DNA from: Lachnospiraceae bacterium
GTDB taxonomy: Bacteria > Bacillota > Clostridia > Lachnospirales > Lachnospiraceae
Direction: 5' to 3'
Length of the DNA: 45,017 nt
Assembly (NCBI GenBank): GCA_017620155.1
Contig: JAFZQY010000123.1
Location: 1-45,017 of the forward strand
The translations under genes were made by a program, and so were the position numbers. The notes beneath the pieces are model-generated. The model ran no database searches. It saw only the letters and a program-made list of their open reading frames with translations, and was not told the origin of the DNA. Positions 8,627-15,940 of this stretch are shown piece after piece. How positions within the stretch are numbered: position 1 is the first letter of the stretch; every line of letters starts with the position of its first letter.

Positions 8627-9509
8627 TCATCTGAAAGAGACCTTTGGATGTAAGGTCTATAAGATAGCTTTAAACGGCGCGTTCACCTGCCCGAACCGGG
8701 ATGGCAGACTCGGTACGGGCGGGTGTATATTTTGTTCTGCGGGCGGAAGCGGAGAGTTTGCATCCGATCCCGCTTTATCTGTATATGAACAGATAGAAGA
8801 GGGCAAAGCGCTTCTCAAAGATAAGATAGGCGATAAGAAGTGCAAGTATATCGCCTATTTTCAGGCATATACGGGTACGTATGCTCCGATAGAGAAGCTT
8901 AGGGAACTATATACAGAGGCTGTGAATCATCCGGATATTGTCGCCCTGTCAGTCGCTACCAGGCCCGACTGCCTTCCGGATGAGGTTCTGGATCTTTTGT
9001 CTGAGATCAATGAGATCAAACCGGTATGGGTAGAGTTAGGGCTCCAGACCATACATAAGCGTTCTGCCGATTATATTCGCAGAGGATACGATCTGCCGGT
9101 TTATGATGAAGCGGTAGGAAAGCTCAGAGAACGCGGAATAGAAGTTATCACCCATGTGATCCTCGGGCTTTGCGGGGAATCGATCAGCGATATGACCGAA
9201 ACCGTCAGATATGTCTGCGTAAGCGGCGCATCAGGCATCAAGCTTCAGCTTTTGCATGTACTTAAAGGTACCGATCTGGCAAAAGAGTATGCCGAGGGCC
9301 GTATCAAGGTTCTTTCCGAAGACGAATATATCGAAATACTTAAGGAATGTGTTAAAATCATACCTGATGACATAGTTATACACAGGCTTACGGGAGACGG
9401 AGATAAGAAACTTCTGATCGCACCGCTATGGAGCGCAGATAAGAAGCATGTCCGGAACCGTATTCAGAAGGAAGTATTGTATGTTCAGGGACAGAAGGCA
9501 CGAGAGTAA
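8610..9509 (+). CDS. TIGR01212/YhcC-family radical SAM protein
   Basis: Radical S-adenosylmethionine protein of about 299 residues. The cluster motif is CPNRDGRLGTGGCIFC, with cysteines spaced 11 and 2 residues apart, typical of the TIGR01212 (YhcC) group; later motifs are ATRPDCLP, WVELGLQT and THVILGLCGE. A longer frame opens at 8508, but that part overlaps the CDF gene and has no family likeness. The family begins just before LNDHLKETFG, so a GTG at 8610 is chosen; it overlaps the CDF gene by 17 bases and lacks a good Shine-Dalgarno sequence. Members are thought to act in tRNA or small-molecule modification; the exact substrate is unknown. Confidence 0.85.
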   Translation: MRLLNDHLKETFGCKVYKIALNGAFTCPNRDGRLGTGGCIFCSAGGSGEFASDPALSVYEQIEEGKALLKDKIGDKKCKYIAYFQAYTGTYAPIEKLRELYTEAVNHPDIVALSVATRPDCLPDEVLDLLSEINEIKPVWVELGLQTIHKRSADYIRRGYDLPVYDEAVGKLRERGIEVITHVILGLCGESISDMTETVRYVCVSGASGIKLQLLHVLKGTDLAKEYAEGRIKVLSEDEYIEILKECVKIIPDDIVIHRLTGDGDKKLLIAPLWSADKKHVRNRIQKEVLYVQGQKARE

Positions 9510-10116
9510 TCCCAAACTCATAATCTTCATAATCGTTTTTGCGATCGCCGTCATTTTCAATGTTCTTTTAGTTATTCCCATCCTTGCTAAAAACTTTGAG
9601 CCTTGTTTCCCCGGGGCAGTCGGATACTTTTACAAGACCGATGTGGAAAACATGACAGGGCGAGTGCTTGAGTCCAAAGATGCGGAGTTTAACCGTATTT
9701 CTGCCACCAGGTGTTATTATTCCGGTGAAAAAGAGACCGAGTACGATCATCTGGATTACTATCTTTTTTCAAACGGAATAAAGGCACGCATGGCATTCAA
9801 TAAGCTGGGAAAAACCTACTTTGATCCGGCAACTGTCCGCAGAGGCGAAAACTGGATCACCGGCCGCGTATATTTTGAACCCGATGAATATGCTCTCGAT
9901 TATATGCCCGATACGATTTATGAATATTATTATATCTCCGGAAATATGATAGCCAAGGCATCGCTGATCATTCCCGCATCGCTTGATGCTGACGACAGAC
10001 ATGATTACAGAGAAGACATGAAACAGTTCGACAGATTGATCGAATGGATCCCCGAAGGAGTAGTATGGCATCCGTCATATTATTATTCCGAACATCCATA
10101 TCTGGACAATGAGTGA
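9481..10116 (+). CDS. Membrane-anchored protein of unknown function
   Basis: No family was recognised. The ATG at 9481 is preferred to the one at 9448 because AGAAGGAAG lies 6 bases in front of it. The 211-residue product has a short basic N-terminus, one hydrophobic segment (about residues 12-37) and then a Tyr/Asp-rich domain that should be outside the membrane, with repeated aromatic patches (CYYSGEKE, YEYYYISGN, HPSYYYSEHPY). The gene overlaps the radical SAM gene by 29 bases and hflX by 8 bases, so it is co-translated with housekeeping genes. It is probably a real gene given the clean frame and tight packing. Confidence 0.75.
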   Translation: MFRDRRHESNPKLIIFIIVFAIAVIFNVLLVIPILAKNFEPCFPGAVGYFYKTDVENMTGRVLESKDAEFNRISATRCYYSGEKETEYDHLDYYLFSNGIKARMAFNKLGKTYFDPATVRRGENWITGRVYFEPDEYALDYMPDTIYEYYYISGNMIAKASLIIPASLDADDRHDYREDMKQFDRLIEWIPEGVVWHPSYYYSEHPYLDNE

Positions 10117-11215
10117 AAAATATACAGAACAGGAAAAAGAAAAATACATACTCGTAGGAATCGCCGAGAAGGATGAAGAAGAGGCGTATTCTTCACTTGA
10201 TGAGCTTTCCGACCTGCTTGATACGGCCGGCGGAGAGGCTCTTTTTCAGTTTATCCAGAAAAGACAGCATCCCGATCCGGCCACATATATAGGCAAAGGA
10301 AAAGCAGAAGAGCTGCGCGAGCTTATAGATATGCATGAGGCGGACGGTATCATCTGTGATGATGAGCTGAGTCCCGCTCAGATAAGAAATCTGTCTCAGA
10401 TCCTTGATACCAAGGTCATCGACCGCACGATACTGATCCTCGATATATTCGCAGCGCATGCGATGACCAATGAAGGTAAGCTACAGGTTGAGATGGCCCA
10501 GCAGAAATACAGGCTTTCGCATCTTCAGGGCCTGGGTGTCAGCCTGTCGCGTCAGGGCGGCGGTATCGGAACCAGAGGTCCCGGCGAGACCAAGCTCGAA
10601 ACAGACAGAAGACGCATTAAGACGCGTATCGCATCGCTCAATAACCAGATACAGCATCTTAGCCGGATGCGTGAAAACACGCGAAAAAGAAGAGTAAACG
10701 GTACTACCCCGATAGCTGCTATCATAGGCTATACCAATGCCGGAAAATCCACTCTTTTAAACCGCCTGACCGAGGCCGAAGTGTATGCCGACGATAAGCT
10801 TTTTGCAACGCTTGATCCGACAACCAGGAAATGCAGGCTTCCTGACGGAACGCAGTATCTGCTGACGGATACGGTAGGATTCATCAACAAACTTCCACAT
10901 AATCTGATCGACGCCTTCAGAAGTACGCTGGAAGAAGCGAAGTACGCAGATATTTTGATACATGTCGTAGATGCTTCCGATCCCGCACGCGACATGCATA
11001 TCAAGATCGTATATGATACGTTGCGTGAGCTCGGCATTGAAGGTAAACCCATCGTGACCGTATTCAACAAAATGGATAAACTGCCTGCCGATCATAATGA
11101 AAAACTGTATGATACGCATGCCGATTCATGTATCCTTGCATCCGTAAAAAACGGAACCGGCCTTGATAAACTCTTCGAAGCCCTTGCTGACGCAACTATA
11201 GAGGGATACAGATAA
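10109..11215 (+). CDS. hflX: GTPase HflX
   Basis: Ribosome-associated GTPase of 368 residues; in studied bacteria HflX splits stalled or heat-damaged 70S ribosomes. The N-terminal domain includes ATYIGKGKAEEL near 58-69. The HflX-specific GGIGTRGPGETKLE is at 151-164, a coiled linker follows, and the GTPase core has G1 GYTNAGKST at 207-215, G3 DTVGF and G4 NKMD. The protein is shorter than many HflX proteins because the N- and C-terminal extensions are short, but the core is complete. It starts inside the preceding gene (8-base overlap). The next gene starts only 1 base after its stop yet has quite different base composition. Confidence 0.96.
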   Translation: MSEKYTEQEKEKYILVGIAEKDEEEAYSSLDELSDLLDTAGGEALFQFIQKRQHPDPATYIGKGKAEELRELIDMHEADGIICDDELSPAQIRNLSQILDTKVIDRTILILDIFAAHAMTNEGKLQVEMAQQKYRLSHLQGLGVSLSRQGGGIGTRGPGETKLETDRRRIKTRIASLNNQIQHLSRMRENTRKRRVNGTTPIAAIIGYTNAGKSTLLNRLTEAEVYADDKLFATLDPTTRKCRLPDGTQYLLTDTVGFINKLPHNLIDAFRSTLEEAKYADILIHVVDASDPARDMHIKIVYDTLRELGIEGKPIVTVFNKMDKLPADHNEKLYDTHADSCILASVKNGTGLDKLFEALADATIEGYR

Positions 11216-11216
11216 T

Positions 11217-12335
11217 ATGAAAAAATATGAATGGCTTGAACAAGAAACTAAGGATGAAGATATACATGTAAATCTTTCTTCATACTACGAAAGAATAAAG
11301 GATGATCCTCATTGGTTAAATAAGATTTTAGATAATTGGTCCAGCGTTGAATCATATGTTAATACATTATATGTACTGAAATTTGTCAAACGAATGACAA
11401 ATGCTGAAATAAGAAAATACACTAATCATATTGGCTTCCCGGATCTATATAAAAGACTGGGATGGTATTATAACTCTTTTGATTTATCGGAATGTGAGAA
11501 TCTCTTTAAGCAAGAATTAACTCGACTACAAGGAATTTTAGCAAAGTACCGTAAGGATCGTTATTGTAGCAATCCCGAAATAGCAAAACAATATGATATG
11601 ACAATAAGTTCGAAACAACAACTTAGGGACGCTACGATGAAAAGATTTAATGTGCAAAACATAGAAGAATTGTTTTACTTATTGCATTACTTATCAAAAG
11701 AAAACGATTTGACCACAGGAGAAATCGCATTACTGTATGATTGTACTACAGATTATGTAGCGGATCTCTTAAAGAAATGTCATTTAAGTGAGAGCAGAAT
11801 AGAGGCTCGCAGAAAAATAATAAGAAACAAACGAGGAAATTATACACAAGCCACAATAAGCAGAAAGAAAAAAAGCAGTATTGAATCGATAGAGCAGGGT
11901 GTAACCGGAAGTAATATGGAAGTTGTCCTTCGAAGACTTATAGATTCACTTCTTGGAACATATCTGGATATAAACGAATACATATGTTTGGTATGTTTAT
12001 CCACGACAAGTATTATTCCACCAATGGAGATAGATATCCCAATTATTATAATGAACAAGTCAAATAATTACTGTTATAAATATGCAGTTGAATTAGATGG
12101 GGAGATATGGCATACATCAGATGATTCCGAAGAGAATTCCGATATAAAAAAGGAAAACCAAATAAAAGAGATAGATTGGAAACTAATTAGAATCAGATTG
12201 TCATCTGAATCATCCAGCAAATCAAGCAAAATTATATCGATAATAGAATCAGCCGCTAATGAACTATGCCAGATAATCCAAAACGATATATCAAATGAAA
12301 ATGAGAAATGGATCACTAAGAGTCTTTACATATAA
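11217..12335 (+). CDS. AT-rich HTH-like protein with Vsr/PD-(D/E)XK-like C-terminus
   Basis: A 372-residue protein not recognised as a named family. Three segments look like helix-turn-helix units: about 59-82 (MTNAEIRKYT), 117-145 (NPEIAKQYDM) and 165-190 (TTGEIALLYDCTTDYVADLLKK). A basic stretch (about 195-220) follows. The C-terminus has the layout of Vsr/DUF559-like nucleases: Glu235 in a helix, MEIDIPI (271-276), AVELDGEIWH (290-299), Asp309-x-Lys311 and WKLIRIR (321-327). DNA cleavage or nicking is therefore an inference. The start has GAGGGA 10 bases upstream, inside hflX. The gene is far richer in A and T than hflX and uses ATA, TTA and AGA freely, which suggests transfer. It could be a homing-type nuclease, a defence protein or a repair protein. 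Confidence 0.75.
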   Translation: MKKYEWLEQETKDEDIHVNLSSYYERIKDDPHWLNKILDNWSSVESYVNTLYVLKFVKRMTNAEIRKYTNHIGFPDLYKRLGWYYNSFDLSECENLFKQELTRLQGILAKYRKDRYCSNPEIAKQYDMTISSKQQLRDATMKRFNVQNIEELFYLLHYLSKENDLTTGEIALLYDCTTDYVADLLKKCHLSESRIEARRKIIRNKRGNYTQATISRKKKSSIESIEQGVTGSNMEVVLRRLIDSLLGTYLDINEYICLVCLSTTSIIPPMEIDIPIIIMNKSNNYCYKYAVELDGEIWHTSDDSEENSDIKKENQIKEIDWKLIRIRLSSESSSKSSKIISIIESAANELCQIIQNDISNENEKWITKSLYI

Positions 12336-12423
12336 AAATGTATTCTTACAGGTAAACTGCAAAGGAAACAATGCTAAAAGACGTAAAGGATATGATAGCA
12401 GCAGAGGATTTTGAAAAATAAGT

Positions 12424-12457
12424 ATCTAGCCGATAAATATCAGTTTTTCGGCTAGAT
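12424..12457. other. Inverted repeat upstream of the xer gene, candidate dif_SL-like site
   Basis: Ten-base perfect arms, ATCTAGCCGA (12424-12433) and TCGGCTAGAT (12448-12457), flank a 14-base AT-rich centre. The repeat lies about 100 bases before a XerS-like recombinase gene, the arrangement known for dif_SL beside xerS in streptococci and lactococci. There is no T-run after either arm, so an intrinsic terminator fits less well. It also lies within about 1.2 kb of the point where all genes switch strand. Site identity is inferred, not shown. Confidence 0.45.
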
Positions 12458-12508
12458 TAGCCCATAAATAGTGGCGAGAGTGGTTTCGAACCTCTAAATA
12501 TGGTATAT

Positions 12509-12514
12509 TATAAT
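12509..12514 (+). promoter_or_regulatory. Likely -10 box of the xer-like gene
   Basis: A consensus TATAAT stands 39 bases before the chosen ATG at 12554, which leaves room for a short leader with AGGA at 12541-12544. It is the centre of a small palindrome (GTATAT, TATAAT, ATATAC; 12503-12520). Only a poor -35 match (TTCGAA at 12485-12490, spacer 18) is visible. Confidence 0.4.
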
Positions 12515-12553
12515 ATATACGTTTTCATTGATTTTCTTGCAGGAATATACATT

Positions 12554-13615
12554 ATGGGAAAAGATTCCGAATACTACAAAAACAAAAACCGCTCTATCAA
12601 GATCAAACTTCAGGAACTCCTTATGGAGCTTCCTCAGCCTGCACGTGATTATATATATGAAAAACAGATTTCGTCACAACCGAGTACCCTGGTTGCATAC
12701 TCGCTTGACCTGCTTGTGTTTTTTCGATTTTTAAAGGACCGTAACCCATATTTCCGCGATAAAGAGATCTCAAAAATCAATATAGACGATCTTTCTAATC
12801 TGACCAGTGAAGACATTGTCGAATATCAAAGGTACCTTGAGTTCAATATGATCGGTGAACAACACGAAAACGGCAAAAAAGCGATTGCCCGTAAAATGAG
12901 TCCATTACGTGGAATGTTCAAATATCAGGTTGAACACGAATATCTTGAGAAAGATCCAATGACTCTGGTCAAATTACCGCGTATAAAAAAGGACAAAAAC
13001 ATCGTCCGTATGGACAATTATGAGGTCCGAGCCATATTAAACGCCATCGAATATGGTAATTCGCAGATGTCTGACAGGCAGCTTACATATTGTTCTAAAA
13101 CACGTGAACGAGACCTGGCGATCCTTACGCTGATGCTTAATACCGGCATTCGTGTTTCCGAATGTGCCGGCTTGGATGTCGGCGACGTTGATATGATTGT
13201 GAATTCTTTAACAATAGTTCGAAAAGGCGGAGCTCAGGATATTATTTACTTTGGTGACGAGGTAAATAACGCCTTAAAAACGTATATAGAAGGTTGGCGT
13301 AGTACGATCGTTCCTGAATCCGGACACGAAAAAGCACTCTTCTATTCGTTAGAAAACAGAAGAATAAGTATCTCAGCCATAGAGAGGCTTGTCAAGAAAT
13401 ACGCAAAAATGGTCGTTCCGAACAAAAAAATTACTCCGCATAAGCTGCGGAGCACTTACGGCACTGCCCTATACCGTGAAACAGGCGATATAAGGCTTGT
13501 AGCGGACGTTCTCGGACACGAAAACGTCAATACCACCATTGATTACTATGCTGCCATCGATGACGAGCATAAACGTCTGGCGGCCGGTGCCGTTGATTTC
13601 AAGAAAAATGATTAA
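12554..13615 (+). CDS. XerS-like tyrosine recombinase
   Basis: Site-specific recombinase of 353 residues from the ATG at 12554, which has AGGA 9 bases in front; the upstream ATG at 12500 adds a hydrophobic leader that lies inside the promoter. An N-terminal SAM-like core-binding domain (about 20-145) is followed by the catalytic domain with Arg200 (NTGIRVSE), Lys224 (VRKGG), His296 and Arg299 (TPHKLR), His322 (LGHEN) and the Tyr331/Tyr332 pair. The RERDLAIL stretch and the length match the single-recombinase XerS of streptococci more than XerC/XerD or phage integrases. The likely role is resolution of chromosome dimers at a nearby dif_SL-like site. It is the last + gene before the strand switch. 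Confidence 0.85.
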   Translation: MGKDSEYYKNKNRSIKIKLQELLMELPQPARDYIYEKQISSQPSTLVAYSLDLLVFFRFLKDRNPYFRDKEISKINIDDLSNLTSEDIVEYQRYLEFNMIGEQHENGKKAIARKMSPLRGMFKYQVEHEYLEKDPMTLVKLPRIKKDKNIVRMDNYEVRAILNAIEYGNSQMSDRQLTYCSKTRERDLAILTLMLNTGIRVSECAGLDVGDVDMIVNSLTIVRKGGAQDIIYFGDEVNNALKTYIEGWRSTIVPESGHEKALFYSLENRRISISAIERLVKKYAKMVVPNKKITPHKLRSTYGTALYRETGDIRLVADVLGHENVNTTIDYYAAIDDEHKRLAAGAVDFKKND

Positions 13616-13636
13616 ATCTGTGTAAATACATCATTT

Positions 13637-13651
13637 TGACCAGGCTGGTCA
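13637..13651. terminator. Hairpin between the convergent genes
   Basis: TGACC and GGTCA form a 5-base stem around AGGCT between the xer-like gene (stop at 13615) and the kinase-like gene that ends at 13649. Transcription from both sides meets here. A TTTTT run begins at 13660 on the + side, but it is not adjacent to the stem, so the element is a weak terminator candidate. Confidence 0.3.
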
Positions 13652-14284
13652 CTGTTGACTTTTTCGGTCAAATTCCTCTACATACTTTGCGATAAGCTCT
13701 GCAGTTCCGTCCAGACCAAGTACGGAGCTGTTTATTGTCATATCATATGTCGAAGCATGTCCCCATTTTCCTGATGCATAGTAATTATAATAGCTCTGTC
13801 TCTGTTTATCCTTCTTATTCATCATATCACGGGCTTTGGAATCACTCGTAATATCGGGATGACGCTCTTTGATCCTCCCTATCCTGCATTCCTCGTTGGC
13901 GCTGATAAAGAGGTTGAGCACATTATTTCTTTCAGAAAGTGCATAATCGGCGCATCTTCCGACTATAACACAGGGACCTTCATCTGCGATCTTTTTGATC
14001 GTATCAAACTGAGCCAGGAATATCTTATGGCTTATGGGCATATCTATATATGACGATGAGTTATATCCGAACGAATAAGTGTCCATTACCAGATTATAGA
14101 GAAAAGAGCTTGTCGGACGCTCGTCATTGCTCTCAATGATCTCCTGGCAGAAGCCCGAGTCTTTGGCAACTCTGTTGATCAGTTCCTTATCATAATATGG
14201 TATATCGAAATGCGCCGCGAGTTTTTCACCGATCTCACGACCGCCGGATCCGAATTGTCTTCCTATGGTAATAACTGTATTCAT
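13649..14284 (-). CDS. Cytidylate kinase-like family protein
   Basis: A P-loop kinase-like protein of 211 residues, similar to the cytidylate kinase-like family common in Clostridia and distinct from Cmk. The N-terminus has TIGRQFGSGGREIGEKLA (P-loop), then YYDKELI, a VGRCADYAL motif and an Arg-rich lid RIGRIKERHPD. Its substrate has not been established in the family. The ATG at 14284 is chosen because AAAGGAGTG lies 7 bases upstream; a GTG at 14314 would overlap the rluD-like gene by 4 bases but has no such site. It is the last gene of the right arm before the strand switch. Confidence 0.88.
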   Translation of the reverse strand: MNTVITIGRQFGSGGREIGEKLAAHFDIPYYDKELINRVAKDSGFCQEIIESNDERPTSSFLYNLVMDTYSFGYNSSSYIDMPISHKIFLAQFDTIKKIADEGPCVIVGRCADYALSERNNVLNLFISANEECRIGRIKERHPDITSDSKARDMMNKKDKQRQSYYNYYASGKWGHASTYDMTINSSVLGLDGTAELIAKYVEEFDRKSQQ

Positions 14285-14310
14285 GGACAACACTCCTTTC
14301 TTAAGAGAAA

Positions 14311-15243
14311 TCACAATATTGTCAGCAGTTTTTCGTAATACTCAGGTAACGGTGCGGTAAACTCCATATATTCACCCGTAGAAGGATGATCAAAACCGAT
14401 TATATATGCGTGCAGACATTGGCCTTCCAATTTCATCGGCGGCTTCATGCCGAGGTCATGTCCGTATAGCGGATCACCGAGTACGGGATGATGAATATGG
14501 TTCATGTGAACCCTGATCTGATGCGTCCGTCCGGTTTCAAGCCTGCATTCAACCTCTGTATGGTTCTTAAACCGCTGAAGGACCTTCACGTGTGTGACAG
14601 CGGATTTACCGTGCATGTCATCCGTGACCGCGAATTTCATCCTGTCACGCGGATCCCTGCCTATATAACCGGATATGGTCAGTTCATTCTCATCGATAAC
14701 GCCGCAAACGATCGCACGGTACGAGCGCTTGATGCTGTGAACCTTAAGCTGTTCGGCTATGGCTGCGTGAGCTTTATCGTTCTTACATACGACAAGCGAG
14801 CCTGTCGTATCTTTATCTATACGATGAACAATACCTGGGCGAATAACACCGTTAATTCCCGAAAGTGTATCGTTGCAATAATATACGAGTGCATTGACCA
14901 GTGTATCGTTGTAATGACCCGGTGCGGGATGCACGACCATATTCTTGGGTTTATTTACTATAATTATATCATCATCTTCATAAATTATTTCAAGAGGATG
15001 ATCCCAGGGTTCAATATCGGGGATCTCGCTTTCCGGTATGGTCATCTCTATAGATGTACCGGCTACGATCCTGTATGAATTCTTGGTGATGACCTTACCG
15101 TCTATGGTCACCTTTCCGTCAGTTATGAGAGCCTGCAGATAGTTGCGTGAGTATCCCGGATGGATATTCGCAATCCATTTATCCAGACGCTCACCGTCAT
15201 CTTCCTCGTCCACTATATCAAAAAACACTTTTTCGTCATTCAT
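14311..15243 (-). CDS. rluD: RluD-family 23S rRNA pseudouridine synthase
   Basis: RNA pseudouridine synthase of 310 residues. The N-terminal S4 RNA-binding domain (ERLDKWIANIHPGYSRNYLQ) is followed by the RluA-type catalytic domain, with the active-site Asp in GIVHRIDKDTTG and the motifs RTHQIRVHM and PVLGDPLYG. The start at 15243 overlaps the lspA stop by 8 bases, the usual lspA-rluD coupling in Firmicutes; a longer frame to 15297 runs inside lspA and has no family likeness. Modification of helix 69 of 23S rRNA is the family role; RluC/RluD specificity is not certain from sequence. Confidence 0.93.
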   Translation of the reverse strand: MNDEKVFFDIVDEEDDGERLDKWIANIHPGYSRNYLQALITDGKVTIDGKVITKNSYRIVAGTSIEMTIPESEIPDIEPWDHPLEIIYEDDDIIIVNKPKNMVVHPAPGHYNDTLVNALVYYCNDTLSGINGVIRPGIVHRIDKDTTGSLVVCKNDKAHAAIAEQLKVHSIKRSYRAIVCGVIDENELTISGYIGRDPRDRMKFAVTDDMHGKSAVTHVKVLQRFKNHTEVECRLETGRTHQIRVHMNHIHHPVLGDPLYGHDLGMKPPMKLEGQCLHAYIIGFDHPSTGEYMEFTAPLPEYYEKLLTIL

Positions 15244-15940
15244 TTTCTGATTTGGGTTCGGTGTCGGTGGCAGTTTCCGACTTCTGATCAGTTTCACCAG
15301 GTTTCGTTTCTTCGACGGGATCTTCCTTTTTATCAGCCTCTGCGGCAGGTTCTGCTTTCTTTTCTTCTACAGTTTCTGCGGCTTCCTGTTCTATGGCGGA
15401 AGCAGCATTCTTATCTTCAAATGTTCTGTAGCCTCTGGTCCTGAAGCTTAGGAACCTAAGGTCGTTGTCTTTATATACAAAAAGCAGGACCAGAACAAGA
15501 ATGATCGTCGCACAGGTAACATATATGTCGGCAACATTGAATATGGGGAAATTGATCGCCTTTACATATATGAAGTCTACAACATAGTTAAGACTTAATC
15601 TGTCTATCATGTTGCCGATGGCGCCTGCGGCTATGAAAGTAAGAAGAACATGCAGTATTACATATTTCTTCGATGCAGGGGCCTTTATAAGCATATACAC
15701 GATGCATCCTAAGATGACGATCGCAACGAAAATAAAGAATATCTTCTGATTCTGCATCATTCCGAAGGCTGCACCGCGATTTTCAAGATAATTAAGTTCA
15801 AGAATCCCGGAAATCAGAGGTATGGCAGGCTTATCTTTAAGCGCAACAACAGCCCATGCCTTGGTATACTGATCGGCTACGATCAGCAGACACATGAATA
15901 CAAAGTCCAATATAAGGTTAAGGGCGGGCTTTTTAGTCAT
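15236..15940 (-). CDS. lspA: Signal peptidase II with acidic C-terminal tail
   Basis: Membrane aspartyl protease that removes lipoprotein signal peptides. Four membrane segments lie in the first 160 residues or so, with the family motifs NRGAAFGM, GNMIDRLSLNYVVDFI (first catalytic Asp) and FNVADIYV (second Asp). The core is complete. After about residue 170 the protein carries an extra hydrophilic tail of about 60 residues made mostly of Glu, Lys, Ala, Thr and Asp; ordinary LspA proteins are 150-170 residues long and lack it. The gene overlaps aroB by one base and rluD by 8. Substrates in this window would include the lipoproteins at 39549 and perhaps 20291. Confidence 0.94.
   Translation of the reverse strand: MTKKPALNLILDFVFMCLLIVADQYTKAWAVVALKDKPAIPLISGILELNYLENRGAAFGMMQNQKIFFIFVAIVILGCIVYMLIKAPASKKYVILHVLLTFIAAGAIGNMIDRLSLNYVVDFIYVKAINFPIFNVADIYVTCATIILVLVLLFVYKDNDLRFLSFRTRGYRTFEDKNAASAIEQEAAETVEEKKAEPAAEADKKEDPVEETKPGETDQKSETATDTEPKSENE

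Noticed and set aside
12466-12494. Minus-strand GGTTCGAAACC followed by CGCCA-like bases, similar to a tRNA T-arm and 3' end, next to a recombinase gene
   Set aside because: The T-stem has a mismatch and the distance from the stem to a CCA end is too short for an acceptor stem; no D-arm or anticodon arm can be built. TTCGAA is also a palindrome that arises easily.
12503-12520. Palindrome GTATAT-TATAAT-ATATAC with a dif-like 6-6-6 layout
   Set aside because: It coincides with the likely -10 box of the xer gene, its arms beyond 6 bases do not match a dif consensus, and the 12424-12457 repeat is the better Xer-site candidate.
12500-12553. Earlier ATG for the recombinase
   Set aside because: It lies inside the probable promoter, gives a hydrophobic leader not seen in the family and has no ribosome binding site; 12554 has AGGA and matches XerS length.
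12554-13615. Reading the recombinase as a phage or ICE integrase
   Set aside because: No phage or conjugation genes are nearby, no tRNA attachment site is present, and motifs and length fit the chromosomal XerS type better.
14488-15078. Long + strand frame of 196 codons opposite rluD
   Set aside because: It is antisense to a clear pseudouridine synthase and its product is rich in His/Cys/Tyr without any motif.
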